DNA of 64,000 bases from Alopecurus myosuroides. Its lineage: Eukaryota; Streptophyta; Magnoliopsida; Poales; Poaceae. The stretch lies in the NCBI GenBank assembly GCA_028641055.1, contig CM054059.1, positions 47,687,682-47,751,681 of the forward strand, written 5' to 3'. Under the pieces are notes generated by a model. It saw only the letters and a list, made by a program, of their open reading frames with translations, was not told the origin of the DNA and searched no databases. Positions within the stretch are counted from its first letter, which is position 1; every line of letters begins with the position of its first letter. Below, one piece after another: positions 43,643-55,441 of this stretch. Made by a program: the position numbers and the translations under genes.

Positions 43643-46600
43643 TGTCGCACCCGGACTTCTAAAGGATACTCGCCGTTCTGTTGAATAGTAGTAGATTGGA
43701 TTACGGGGCTTACCGGCACCCGCGTCCTCTTACGAGTAGGCCAACACACGTATGTGTGACAACCAACCCCTATCTGTTCAGCGTCGACGTAAACTATCCC
43801 ATAGAAATCAGGATACTTCCATTGACGTACTTCAAAACATACACACATGGTACGTCAACGGCGTTTGAACAAGTGATATCACAACAGATCTCTACGACAC
43901 AAAAGATTGAAATAAGTTGCAAATGGCTCTCATTAGAGCAGAGATAGCAAATACAATCATTCAGAGGACACATGTCCCAACAATTCATCATTACATCACA
44001 GCGGAAGCATTCAACATGTCTGGGTACAGACAAGAACCAAATAGGCCTAAGAGGCCGGAAACGGAAAGACGGAGCCCATCCACGAAGTCTCGGATCCTGC
44101 CCGGGTCCGCTATCTACTCGTCAGCAGTCTCGTCATACTCCACGTAGTAGCCACCATGTAGATCCTCGACAACGTAGGTCTGCGGAAACCACAGCCCCAA
44201 AGGGGTCAGTACATAAACGTACTAGCAAGCAAGACTCACAGTTCACCAAAGTGTAGCCCGTCAACACCAAGCACAGATGCCTTGGGTTCAACGGAAGAAA
44301 GGGGATATAAAAGATGCTGCAACTGGCTGCGCTAACCAACTACAGAGAACTACAACTTCCAACTAACAGAAAGGGGATAAGATCGAGTATTGTAACCAAC
44401 TGAAAGATAACTTCAAACAAACCCATCTTGGATCTCGCCCCTTATCCGAAGAAGCAATCCGAGGATAACTCACACAGTTGGATTAAGGATGGTTCAGATT
44501 ATTGTGTCAATAAGCCTATTACTAGTCAAGTTGTTAATCATTGGGTGTAAGGTTGTTAATCATTAGGTTTAAGTTGTCATGAGTACTTGTTAGCCAGTAC
44601 TTTCACCAAGTAATCCATAACCGCGGAAAACACGGCTTCTCGAGAAGATTATCCCTGCAGGGTTGCACCAATTTGGCCGTACACGCATGAATAACCCGCC
44701 AGATGGAAAGGCCCTTCCACCAAGCGGGGCACTCAACACAACTCAACTCTTCTTCGCATCAAGCCCAAAGCACCTTGGGCGCACGGCTAATCGAGCCCAA
44801 AAGAAAATGGACCCTCATAGCACTCTAAGAACGTGTCCCCCTATATGCCGACTACGAAAGTTCCACCCGGGTACCAAGGGCTCGCAAGATCATGCATGCA
44901 GCAAATGGAAAACCCGAACTAAATGAGGCGATTTGGACGAGATGCGAATCGAATCAAATTGAGGGGGGCGCCCATACTCGCTTCCCACATGCGGTTAGTG
45001 CGCTCATCATGGATCAGTAGACAAGACCCTTTTCCTATTAGGGTCGACACTAGCAGGCCTCAAAACCACAAAGGGCCTCCTGCCGGTGCCTTATCATCAA
45101 ATTATTATTTAGCATATAACATTAGCATGATTGATTGATTAAACATCGAGCCCCCAGAACATAATGGAATATAGTAACAGAAAGTAACGGGTAACAGACT
45201 CGAGCAAAACAACCTAAGCATGCTAGTAAGACATGGGCTCAAACAAAAGGTTATAGGTATGGAGGTGAGGCAATATCAGGGTTAAAGGATACATGTGATA
45301 GGTTCGCAACAGAAACAACTACTACTATGGCTTAGCAGGAATAGACAACGGAAAGTATCGGTAACCAATGTTGAAAGGAACACAATGGTTCATGTGAGTG
45401 ATAACTTGCCTGCAAACCAAGTAGCCTGGTACTGAGCTAACTCCTTAGAAGGGGTGTCGTAAGAATCGTCGGTCTCAACGTCGTCGTGTATCCGAGAAGA
45501 AGCAAACAAACAATGCAGAAAGATAAACAATCAATAACATGGCATAGTGCACAAACATGGGATGATGCATGACCATTTAGTTGATGCATAGAAATAAACT
45601 AGTTGACAAGATAGAAACATGATTAAATAGACCCACATGCAATTTGAGTTGCACCTGAAAAGCCCATGAATTGTGGTGGAATTAATTGTTTTACAACTAA
45701 TCAAATTGTGTAAGTGAATTAGCATGATGCATGGATGAGGAAAACAGAAAAATAACAACAATTGAATCAAATGGAAATAAGGTTTAACAAGTTTGGGAAT
45801 TCATTTATTATGTTTTGGAATTTTGGTTACTTAAAGGTGTCACACAAGCATTTGTTGTTTTCACCACTTTTAATTGTTCCAAATAGATAACAAAATTCAT
45901 ATTTGATTAGAACACCAAATTTTAGGTGGATTACATGTTTCACTTGTTGAAAAAGGATTTCAAATAAGTTATTTATGAATTAAACAAGTTTAAGCAAGAA
46001 TTAAATGAATTTAATTCAAACATGAACTTATTTTAATTTTTATTTGTGCAAAACATTGAGTGAAGTTCATATTTGAAAGGGTTAGGCTTTGATGGTTTGA
46101 AAACATATTTTATATGTCCCAAAAGAATTTGTTTTGATCAAGTTATAAATTTAGCAATATTAAATGAATTAAACAAGATTTAAATCATTTAACCAATTTT
46201 AATTATTCAAAACATGAAACAAATTTTATATTTGAAAAGTTGGTTTAATTTTGCATGGAAAACATATTTCATTTGTTGAAATTGGATTTAAAATGAGCAA
46301 GTTATTATTTTAGCAATTTTAAATGCATTAAACAAGAAACAGTTGTTTTCAGCAATTTAAATTATTCAAAACAGCAAACAAAATTTATATTTGCAAAGTA
46401 CATGAAAAATGGATTGGAAAACATATTAAGTTTGTTGGATTTGGAATTTTTATGAACAAGTTATGATTTTTGCAAGTTTAAGTGAATTTAACAAGAATTT
46501 AAATATTGCACCAATTTAAAGTATTCAAAACAGTAAACAAAATTTATATTTGGATAGAACATTTAATTTGGTACAGAAAACATATTTAAAAAGTTAAATT

Positions 46601-48495
46601 TGGAGTTACAATGATTTTCTTATGCAATTTACAAGATATAGTGCAAAACTGCCATTTTTAATCCATCTAGGGACTTGAAAAATATTTTGCAGGGCTAGAA
46701 ATAATTACCAGGGGCATGGATGTGAATCTGAGATGTTTCTGTGACCAAATTGATGAAAAATAAAAAGGTGGGTTTTATTGAGGGAGGGGGGATTCGATCC
46801 CCTCACCTCCTGACTGCACAAGGGTGGCCTAACCAGTGGGATGAGCTGCTTCTTGTGACAGACAGGGGGCAGTGGGGTGGATATGGTTCAGAACTGCACA
46901 CCTCGGAAAAACTTAACAGGAAAAAGGTGGGGCTGGGGATCGAACCCAGCACCTGTGGATCCCTGCGCGCGGCTGCTGCCAGTGGGCTGGTGCGGCTGCT
47001 GGTGGAAGGAAGGGATCTCGGGAGAATAAGAGGTGTGGCTGGGGGTAACTTTCTGAATCTTAACTGAACCCGAGCGGAAGGGAAATAGGTCGATGGTCGA
47101 TCGCTGCAGCGGCTGCTCGCCGTGGGCTCGCCGGAGAGGGGGCGTCGTGGGGGTGCGGCCAAGGGAGAGATGAGGGGAGGGAAGGAGACGGAGGAGGCTC
47201 ACCTTGGGGGGCTGGAAGGAGGCGGTGCAGGGAGGTCGGAGCAGCAGGCGAAGCAGGGCGCGGACCGGCGAAAGGAGGGGACGGCGCCGGCGGCCTGAGC
47301 CCTCCCGGCCCGTGCCGGAGGGTGGAGGAGGAAGAGGGGTTCGGGGCGGTTCCATTCCCGCCGCTTGCGCGGCCGGAGGGGCCCCGGACGGCCGGCGACC
47401 ACCGGAGGAGGAGTAGCTCGGGTGAGGTACAGGTTACAGGGAAACAGAGGAGGCTTCAGGGAGAGAGAGGAGATGAGGGAAGAGTGGAGGCGGGGGAGAA
47501 GAGATGGAGGGAGCTAGGGGAACCCTAGGGCTCGGCCTAGGGTTTTAAGGAGGGGGGAGAGGAGGCACAGCCGTTGCCTGTGTGCTCTGATGCACGTGGA
47601 CACCATGGATGTCCCTCCGTACAGAGGAGGAAGAAAAGGGGAAGGGGTATTGGGCTCTGGTTTTTGGTGGACTGGGCCTAGTTGGCTATCTCTCTCTCAT
47701 CCCTTCTTTTTATTAATTGCTTTGGTTTTATTTTTTTTTGCTGAAAATAGAATTGGAAGAAATAGATGGGATTTTGAATTTGGAAAATTTTGGGAAAATT
47801 TGGGTGGGTTAAAATGGTCAACAGCAACCACTTTGCAACTTTGAGTTTTCAAAATTCTCAAATAACTTGATGTTTGTATTTAACTCAAAATTTGGATGAT
47901 TTTTATATTAATTGAACCTTAATGAAAACAAACCTTTTAATAGGGTGAACCCTATGTTTAATTTGATTAAATGATTATAATTATTTGGTGATTTTCATAT
48001 ATTCAAGTTGGGTGCTGTTTGGTGGTTTTTCTTGAATTGGAAAGCAAATTGGAATTAATTGATTGAAATAATACCACCATTTTAATAGTTGAACAAACAT
48101 GGAATAAATGGAAACAATAGATTAGATTGTTTTGGTAATTTTCATAATTTTTCAATTGGGTGTTGTTTATACAATGTATTGAATTTTTGAATGTGATTTT
48201 GGAAACAATTGATTGATTAAAACCATTAAATTAACAAGTGAGCATTTTGGAATAAAAAGAAAACAATTTGGTTGTTTTTATTTGAGATTTTTATTTAAAA
48301 GGTTGTAACAGAGCAAGTATGAAAACAAAGCATTTGAAATTGTTTGAGTTTCATTGTGAAAACAAATAAAAACAGGTGCAAACAAATAGTAAACAAATGC
48401 AAACAAGGGAGTAAAATGATGCCATGATGCAATACTTTAATCAAACAGGAAATCAAACATTCTAAGTGGTAGGTTTTCATACTTGGGCTGTTACA
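43643..48495 (-). repeat. 5' LTR of the long-LTR element (4853 bp)
   Basis: Near-identical partner of 37738-42588, adjoining the primer-binding site. Scattered single-base changes are visible, for example 43679, 44102, 44170, 44579 and 45236, as are small length changes near 46759, 47553 and 47731. B-box-like sites recur at about 46788-46801 and 46935-46948. Confidence 0.95.
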
Positions 48496-48877
48496 CGGAC
48501 ACGGTGACAAAGGGGCTACCACGGACGAGGAACGCGCGGAGGGAAGGCGACATGTCAAGGGTGACCGGGGGATCATCGAAGGCGGCGATGCGGTGACGGG
48601 GCTGGGCGCCGGCGGTGTCGGACGGGGATGAGATGGTGAGGTCTGCGACGAAGGTCTGGACGATGGAGGACGTGGAGTGGCTCCGCCTTGGGTAGCAAAC
48701 CGTTAGCCCACCGGCGGCGGATCTGATGAGGTACGGGTGGATGTACTCCGGCATGTCGCCGTTGTTGAGCGCGAAGTTCTGGAAGAAGGAGTTTGTTGGG
48801 AGTGGCTTGGAGAGGAGCTCCGGCGCGAAGAACCGGGCCGGGTCCGGCAGCACTGAGGACGCCGCCGGTGGGAACAT

Positions 48878-49158
48878 GGTGTAAAGCTGTGGTACGGTTA
48901 CGGTTGAGGAGATGGATGCGGATTGAGGGGGGTATGGAAGATAGGAAGTCCGGGCCCGGTGTTAATTGCGAGCGCGGTAATTGTGAGCACGTCGGAGAGT
49001 CGCTTTGGGTGCAGGAACAAATGATGACTGTTGTGCTCCTCTGCTCTGGTTGGCCACCGTATCGGCTTCTCGCCCTTGGTCGTTGCGTGCGGCGACACGG
49101 CGTGGTGGTGTCAGGCTGCTCAAACTGGGGGTAACTAATGCATTCCGTAATGCTCCAA
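48878..49158 (-). other. Upstream flank of the GH81 gene
   Basis: About 280 bases between the GH81 ATG and the LINE target site. The frames here (48573-49184 -, 48793-49134 +) overlap GH81 in other registers and show no family. No convincing TATA box is seen, so the promoter probably lies beyond the LINE, at 57562 onwards. Confidence 0.45.
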
Positions 49159-49402
49159 CTAGGACTGTTTTTTTCAAACGACACGGGCCGGGTTCCATTA
49201 TCAGGCTGGTGCCAGTGCGGGCGCTAGTGGGGGCGCTATCGCCCGAGGCGAGGCGAGAGCGGGGCGAGAGGGAGGCGAGAGCGCAGCGGCGGGCGACGGA
49301 TTCACCGCCCGGCTGTCGCCCGCGCTGGAGGCGAGAGGGAGGCGAGAGCCAGGCGCCGCGCTGGCGAGGTGGGGCGAGAGAGAGGCGAGAGGGAGGCGGG
49401 GA

Positions 49403-49453
49403 AACGGCTAGCTGACGTGGCGAGTTGTGATTCGTCCACATCAGCTAGCCGTT
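49403..49453. promoter_or_regulatory. 18-bp hairpin upstream of the PIF transposase (copy 2)
   Basis: AACGGCTAGCTGACGTGG (49403-49420), a 15-base loop, then CCACATCAGCTAGCCGTT (49436-49453); one mismatch relative to copy 1 (G to A). Arm and loop lengths are the same as in copy 1 while the loop sequence has changed, suggesting that the stem is what is kept. Confidence 0.8.
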
Positions 49454-49590
49454 GCAGCCTCCAAAAATTCGAAAAAAGGCAAAAAATTCCAAATTTCATC
49501 CCCAACCCCTATAAATAACCCCACCCGGTTTCACTCATTCCACACTCCACTTCATCTCCTCCACTCTCCATTTCCACTCCTCTCGACGCC

Positions 49591-50850
49591 ATGTCTTCGT
49601 CCAGCAACAATTCGAGCGAAGGAATGGAGGGTGATATGATCGGTGCATTCGAGACGGAGTATGAGGAGGCGATGCTCAACCTCGAGGCGGAGTCAAGACG
49701 GACACGACGTCATCGAGAGTACATCAGGCGTGATCGTCTGGGTGCCCACGATCGGCTCTACGACGACTACTTCGCCGACAACTGTACTTGTCCTCCGAAC
49801 TTCTTTCGGCGAAGGTATCAGATGAGGCGACACCTTTTTCTACGCATTGTGGATAGATTGGGTGAATACTCTCCGTATTTCACCCAAAGAGTTGATGCTC
49901 TCAACCTTCCTGGTTTTTCTCCCCTACAAAAGTGTACTGCGGCTTTGCGTTTATTATCTTATGGAGCCGCTGCAGATACGATAGATGAGTGGCTTAAGCT
50001 AGCTAGACAAACTTCATCAGAATGTCTAGACAGATTCTGTGAAGGCATCATTCACTGTTACGGGGATGAGTTTTGTCGTCGACCAAATGTCGCGGATACT
50101 CAGCGTCTACTAGCGAAAGCCGAGGAGCGTGGCTTTCCGGGCATGCTACGGAGCATCGATTGCATGCATTGGCAGTGGAGGAACTGCCCAGTTGCGCATG
50201 CTGGTCATTTCACAAGGGGAGACATCAAACACCCTACCATAATCTTAGAAGCCGTTGCGTCGTATGATTGTTGGATCTGGCATGCCTTTTTTGGAGTGGC
50301 CGGGTCCAACAACGACATCAATGTACTCAATCAGTCGTCGTTGTTCACTGATGTGCTTAGGGGAGAAGCACCCATAGTGAACTTCACGGTGAATGGACAC
50401 GAGTACAACAGGGGTTACTACCTTGCCGACGGCATCTACCCCTCCTGGCCGGTGTTCATGAAAGGTGTTACTCTTCCACAAAGTGAAAAGTATCGGCTAT
50501 ACACTACTGCTCTATCAGCTTGGCGCAAAGATGTCGAGTGTATCTTTGGAGTGCTCAAGTCTAGGTTCAACATTATAGCAGTTCCGGGACGATCCTACTC
50601 GAGGCGTACTCTTGGGTTGATCATGCGTGCATGTGTCATTCTGCACAACATGATCATCGACGATGAGCGTGGTACCAATTTAGACGACATCTATGAGAAG
50701 TTGATTCCAATGTCGACCCGGCGATACACAACAATGCACCACCAAGCCTAGCAGCCAGAATTCAGATGGACACTGAAATGAGGGACTCACCGATGTATAC
50801 ACAGCTCCAGCAAGATTTGATTGAGCATGTATGGGCAAATAGTAATGCCT
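49591..50850 (+). pseudogene. PIF/Harbinger transposase, single frameshift near the C-terminus
   Basis: Starts MSSSSNNSSEGMEGDMIGAF and aligns with copy 1 along its length, with the DDE residues kept (LRSIDCMHWQWRN, GSNNDINVLNQ, WRKDVECIFGVLKSRF). At about 50697 GAGAAGTTG replaces GAGACAGTTG of copy 1, a one-base loss. This ends the frame early at 50749-50751 instead of at the homologous stop near 50850. Only the last ~45 residues are affected, after the catalytic domain, so loss of function is likely but not certain. TATA box at 49510-49517. Confidence 0.93.
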
Positions 50851-51430
50851 AGATTATGTAAATTTTTCGATTTTTTATGTAATTTTTTATTTATATGTAA
50901 TTTTTTATTTATAATGTAATCGGTAACATTTTTAGTTTAATAAAATAATTTTCTTCCATTATTTTGAATGTCTAAATAAAAGTGAGTGAAAGAACTTTAT
51001 CTGAAAAAGAAATGTTGATGTGGAGGAGAGAGAAGTGAGAGCTGGCACTACAGCCCGTGCATTGGCACCGTGGGGTGAAAGTGTGGTGAGAGTGGGGTGA
51101 GAGTGAGGGTAAAAGCTGACGTGGCATCGCTATCACGGGCGGTGCACTGGCACCAGCCTCAGGAGATAACAGAATATATGTTTTTTTACAACTGCGAAAG
51201 AAAAATACACGCCTAAGCTTGGAAACAGGCAACTCCACCCCCAAGCAGGAGGGAAGAGAGCCCCCAAGCAACTAAGCAAAAGGGCACACGGCATCCAGCA
51301 GACATAGTTTGTACCACTCCAGGTAGAAAACGAGAACTACCAACGGGGAAGGGGAGTTTAAAGCAAGTAGCAAAACAAAACGATAGCTGCACGCAGATAG
51401 ACACCAAACCAACAGTAAGAGGGAGAGTGA

Positions 51431-54400
51431 TCACCCAACGATACCCACGTCTTCATCAGCGTCATCCTCTGAGTTGATCGACAGATGCGACCTAGCTTGA
51501 TTGCGAGCATGCTGACCCATCGCTGCTTCCTGAATCATCCTAGCACCATCCTCAACCAAGCTCCTGTTCTCTGCAGTCTGGAGACCTGCCTAATATCGAA
51601 GAAAAGCACACATATAACATATAAGTTCAACGGGAGAAGAAATAAATTTCTTCTCAAAACAAGCCCTATTCCTAGACTTCCAGATTGCCCAGCAAAATGC
51701 AGCAATCCCGACAATATGCAGATTTGTTTTATGTGGAAAAAATCTGGCAATCCACCAAAAATACTGAGTGAAATTCGTAGGCCTGTTAAGGGCCCCAAGA
51801 ACAGAACAAACAATCCCCCACATATAAACAGCCAAAGGACAAGAGAAAAACAAATGATGAATAGACTCAGAAACAAAGCAAAAACTGCAAGAGTAGTCCC
51901 CTTTCCAATTCCTTTTTTCATGTTGCCTTTTGTGGCAATAGAATTATGCCAGATCAACCACAACCAGATTTTGATTTTAAGAGGGATTTTAGGCTTCCAT
52001 AGCTAAGAGAAAGATCTGTCCACAGCAGAGGAAGACAGATGATTGTACATAGATTTGACAGAGAAGGTTCCTGATTTAGTGAACTACCATTTTGGTATAT
52101 CAGGGCCCATACCCAGAGCCACAGTCATGAGACGATCCCTTAGTTTTGAAGCTTGATGTTGCAGGTCAACACTGAGCTATCTCCTAAACTCAAACTGCCA
52201 CCTATTGTCATGCATTTCCTTGACAGTGCAAACATGGGTAGAAAAGATTTCATACAGATCACGGTAGGCATCACAAAGAGGTAGTGCCCCACACCACTGA
52301 TCATGCCAAAAGTCAGTTTCACCTCCCCCATTAACAATCATCAATCTCCCTTGGATGTACCACTTCTTTACTTTCAATTGGTTCTTCCAGATAGGTGAGT
52401 CTTGCTGCCTCATTGAAATCCTCTGAATCCCATGAAATATGCCATACTTATTCTTAACAAGATTCTACCACAAACCATCCTCCATCTCCAGCCTCCACCA
52501 CCACTTACACAGGAGACAAATGTTGAATAGCTTCAGGTTCTTAATCCCCATACCTCCTTTAGATCTAGGCTTGTTGATAATGTTCCACCTAACCAAGTAA
52601 TATTTCTTCTTGGAACTGGTACCTTGCCAGAAGAACCTCCTGATGATTTTTGTCATCTCTTCCAAACAAGTCTCGGGAAGGAGATACATAGACATGTGAT
52701 AAACAGGGATGCTACTGAGAGAAGATTGAATCAAAGTGAGTCTCCCTCTAATGGATCAGTTGTTACCAGCCCAACCATCCAATTTCTTTCCCAACTTATC
52801 AACAACGGGTTTTAGATCAGAGACCAAAATCCTTGAGGCACTTACAGGGACTCCTAGGTATTTCATTGGCTAGTGGCCTAGCTGACAATTCAACACATTA
52901 GAGTACTCAATGCTTTTGACAGAATCTTCCAGAAACCAGGAAAATCTCACTTTTCATGAAGTTTATTTTCAATCCAGACATAGCCTCAAACAAATATAGG
53001 ATCAATTTTAGCTGTCTTATCTGATTAACATCATCCTGAACCATTAAAAGGGTGTCATCAACATACTGAAAGATGGCCACACCTTTGTCCACCAGATGTG
53101 GCACCAGTCCAATAATTTGGCCATTGCTCTGAGCTTGTTGAATCAGTTTTGCCAACCCCTCAGTTGCCAGATTGAACAGAAAGGGAGAGAAAGGATCTCC
53201 TTGCCTCACTCCCCTATGACTACCAAAGTCTTTCCCCCTAGTGTTATTACTTTCCACACACAAAGTGCCATCCCTGACAATCTCCTCAATAAGCCTTCTC
53301 CAGAGTGGACTAACACCTTTCAAGGATACACAATGAAGCATATAGGACCAATCAACCTTATCATAAGCTTTCTAAAAATCTATCTTAAACGCTACTCCTT
53401 GTTGCCCCTTCTTCTTAGATTCATGCACAATCTCATGAAGAGACATAATACCATCCATAATATTTCTACCTTTGATAAAGGCATTTTGACACTTGGATAT
53501 AAGTTTTTTCCATAAATGGTTCCACTCTGAGAGTGGCCACAATAGTGATGATCTTGTAAATTACTTGCAGCCGAAAGATGGGTCTATACTTCTGTAAACA
53601 GTCAGCATCAGGAGTTTTTTGTGACAGAATAATCATTCCAAAGTTAAGCCTATACAAACCAAGGCCCCCCAGATACCAATCATGGAACAATCTCATGACA
53701 TCATCCTTAACAATGCTCCAACAGGCCTAGAAGAATTCAATAGGAATCCCATGTGGGTCAGGTGCTTTGTTCTTAACCATATAGTCAATTGCAGTTTAAA
53801 CCTCATCCACAGCAAAAAGGACTATCGAGTATTACATTATCAACAACTGATAACTTCTCCTCTTCCCCCCAGACATCAGCAGAGAATCTCATCAAACCTC
53901 CTTCCCAGGCCCAAAAAGCTGTTTATAGTAATCAATGGCATGTATGAGAATCTCAGCAGTCCCTTGGATACAGATATCACCATTATTTAAAGAGTACATA
54001 GTGTTCTTCCTCCTCCTACCATTAGCAATTCTATGGAAGAAAGAAGAGTTTGAATCTCCTTGAAGAAGCCACCTCTCACTTGATCTCCCATGCCAAAATT
54101 TCTCTTCCTCTGAATATAACCTCGTCAACTCACCAAGAATAAATCCTTTTCTCCCATATCGGTCAGCAGATAACACCCCATGTTCTTCCAACTGCTCCAG
54201 ATACTCAAGCTCAAGAGTGAACTCTTTTCTTAACCTAATGGAATCTCCTCTAATATTGGCCCCCAACCTTTCGGACTATTTTTGACTTTTTTAAGCTTCA
54301 CTTGCATGGATGAAACACTATCCACAAAGGGGATATTGATTCCCCATGATTTCTCAATTCTAGGAACAAGGTCAGGATGGGACAACCAAGATTTTACAAA

Positions 54401-55130
54401 TCTAAACTCTTTCTGCTTAGGGACCACCACTTCACCAGTATCCACAATCAAAGGATTGTGATCTGAGATTATCCTAGGGATCTTTCTAACACTTGTGAGG
54501 GGAAAAGAGTTTCCCAATCAGAGCTCATGAGGACTCTATCAAGCTTTTCAAGAGTTGGATTTTTCTGATTGTTAGTCCAGGTATACATACCACCTGCCAT
54601 ATCCACCTCTTTGAGAGAATAGGTTCTGATAACAGAATTGAACACATCAGAAAATTTGGTAACCCCCCCAGGTTTATTCTTCTCAAAGGAGAATCTTAAA
54701 ATATTGAAATCCCCCCAATCAAAGCAGGCAAAGATAAATGAGAACACACATTAGCAAAAGAAGCAAGAAAGCCAGTCTTATCATTATGCTGTGCAGCCCC
54801 ATAAACCACCATAAGAATAAGCTCCTTGTTGATTTTCCTATCTAGGACATGAGCTTTCGCCAAGAATCTGTCAACTGAGGCATTGATGATGTCAAATCTA
54901 GAGGACTTGACACCACACAAAATGCCCCCAGATCTACCAACAGAAGGGGACCAATGTCAGAGATAAATACCCTCCGGATCAAACTTTCTCCAAACCTCAG
55001 GACCCACAACAGATTTCATCGTTTCTTGTAGCCCAATAAAGTCAAAATAAAAATCTCTAATCATATCAAGGAGGTTGGTGTAAAATCCTTTCTTACCCAC
55101 CCCTCTACAATTCAAGAAAACACCAATCAT
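51431..55130 (-). pseudogene. LINE ORF2: endonuclease, reverse transcriptase, zinc-binding domain (broken)
   Basis: The enzyme that nicks target DNA and reverse transcribes the LINE. It starts MIGVFLNCRGVGKKGFYTNL (55130). Endonuclease motifs are FIGLQET (catalytic Glu), WGDFN (about 54708, reached only after a one-base loss in a G-run at 54708-54713) and SDHNPL (about 54455). Reverse transcriptase has LNFGMIILSQKTPDA, GVRQGDPFSPFLFNLATEGL near 53190 and FQYVDDTLLM near 53060 (YVDD rather than the usual YADD). The zf-RVT part ends AIWKSRNRACFEKK near 51680. The frame closes SINSEDDADEDVGIVG with TGA at 51431. A TGA near 54957 and several frame changes inactivate it. Confidence 0.88.
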
Positions 55131-55441
55131 AATAATTTCTTTGGTTTGGATCTTACCCTGGGCCCATCAACAATGCCACTCAGAGGGTGGTTTGCATGGA
55201 CCCTACCAAGGGAAGAAGTACCACCAAGGGGCACACCGTGAGAAATTTTACCCTTAGAAATAGATTTATTTTTTAACCTTTTAGAGGTCCTTTTGGAAAT
55301 AACAGGAGTAAAAAGAGTGGGATCACTATAAGAGGAGGAATCCCTAGCCTGTTCCTCAATGGGTATAAATTTGCAGGAGTAAAAAATTAGGGATGTGGGA
55401 GCTACAGGACCCTCATGATTAGGGACAGATAAGACTTCCTT
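55131..55441 (-). other. LINE ORF1-ORF2 linker
   Basis: Short region between the ORF1 stop and the ORF2 ATG, without a recognised domain; low-complexity Lys/Ser-rich text on the - strand suggests the ORF1 tail may once have extended here. Confidence 0.4.

Larger units (their letters stand above)
37738..48495 (-). mobile_element. Long-LTR, internally deleted gypsy retrotransposon (LARD-like), 10.76 kb
   Basis: Two direct LTRs (37738-42588 and 43643-48495) enclose only 1054 bases of interior. The target duplication is CGGAC at 37733-37737 and CGGAC at 48496-48500, inside the GH81 coding sequence. On the - strand the LTR starts TGTAACAGCCCAAGTATG and ends GGGTGCGACA. The primer-binding site (TGGTATCAGAGCC on the - strand) is at 43628-43640 and the polypurine tract is next to 42589, fixing the orientation as -. 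By eye the LTRs differ at around 1% of positions or fewer, so insertion was recent on the grass retrotransposon scale. The interior keeps only a protease and an integrase tail, so the element depended on another copy for its enzymes. Confidence 0.95.
34003..48877 (-). pseudogene. Glycoside hydrolase family 81 endo-1,3-beta-glucanase, split by two insertions
   Basis: Plant GH81 enzymes cut beta-1,3-glucan and are related to legume glucan-elicitor-binding proteins; they are typically about 650-750 residues. The N-terminal part (48877 to 48496) starts MFPPAASSVLPDPARFFAP and contains PLPTNSFFQNFALNNGD and PEYIHPYLI. An LTR retrotransposon then interrupts it after SPFVTVS. Beyond 37737 the frame resumes exactly once the element and one target copy are disregarded, giving ISVTTSGHAFVD, GQTFLLYADAAIRL and PGDLLMLAHPLHLGVL. 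Further on are TIDGDLVGVVGDSWFL, NGFSYEPQWGGLVTLQG, SDHHYQVGYFLYAIAVL, FDLWKLHSWTSGL and KGFVYALEGIYDKDSALEKA. Damage: TAG at 37359-37361, a frameshift near 37110, and the catalytic-region motif NQE-x3-E reads SQGRIEE (Gly at 36659-36661). The C-terminus is cut by a PIF/Harbinger element at 36063; beyond it the frame would run to TGA at 34003. Confidence 0.93.
49204..51158 (+). mobile_element. PIF/Harbinger transposon, 1955 bp (copy 2)
   Basis: Same family as 34068-36063. Ends GGCTGGTGCCAGTGC (49204-49218) and GCACTGGCACCAGCC (51144-51158) are perfect inverted repeats. Flanks are TCA (49201-49203) and TCA (51159-51161); PIF/Harbinger elements usually duplicate TWA, so TCA is a slight variant. 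Left subterminal region (49225-49400) has many GGCGAGAGGGAGGCGAGAG-type repeats, then the hairpin (49403-49453), TATA box (49510) and a transposase with one frameshift. It lies inside the 3' untranslated end of the LINE. Confidence 0.94.

Noticed and set aside
34065..51161. The two PIF/Harbinger copies flanking GH81 as one composite transposon
   Set aside because: Each copy has its own 3-bp target duplication (TAA and TCA), and copy 2 is inside a LINE with its own duplication, so they are separate insertions.
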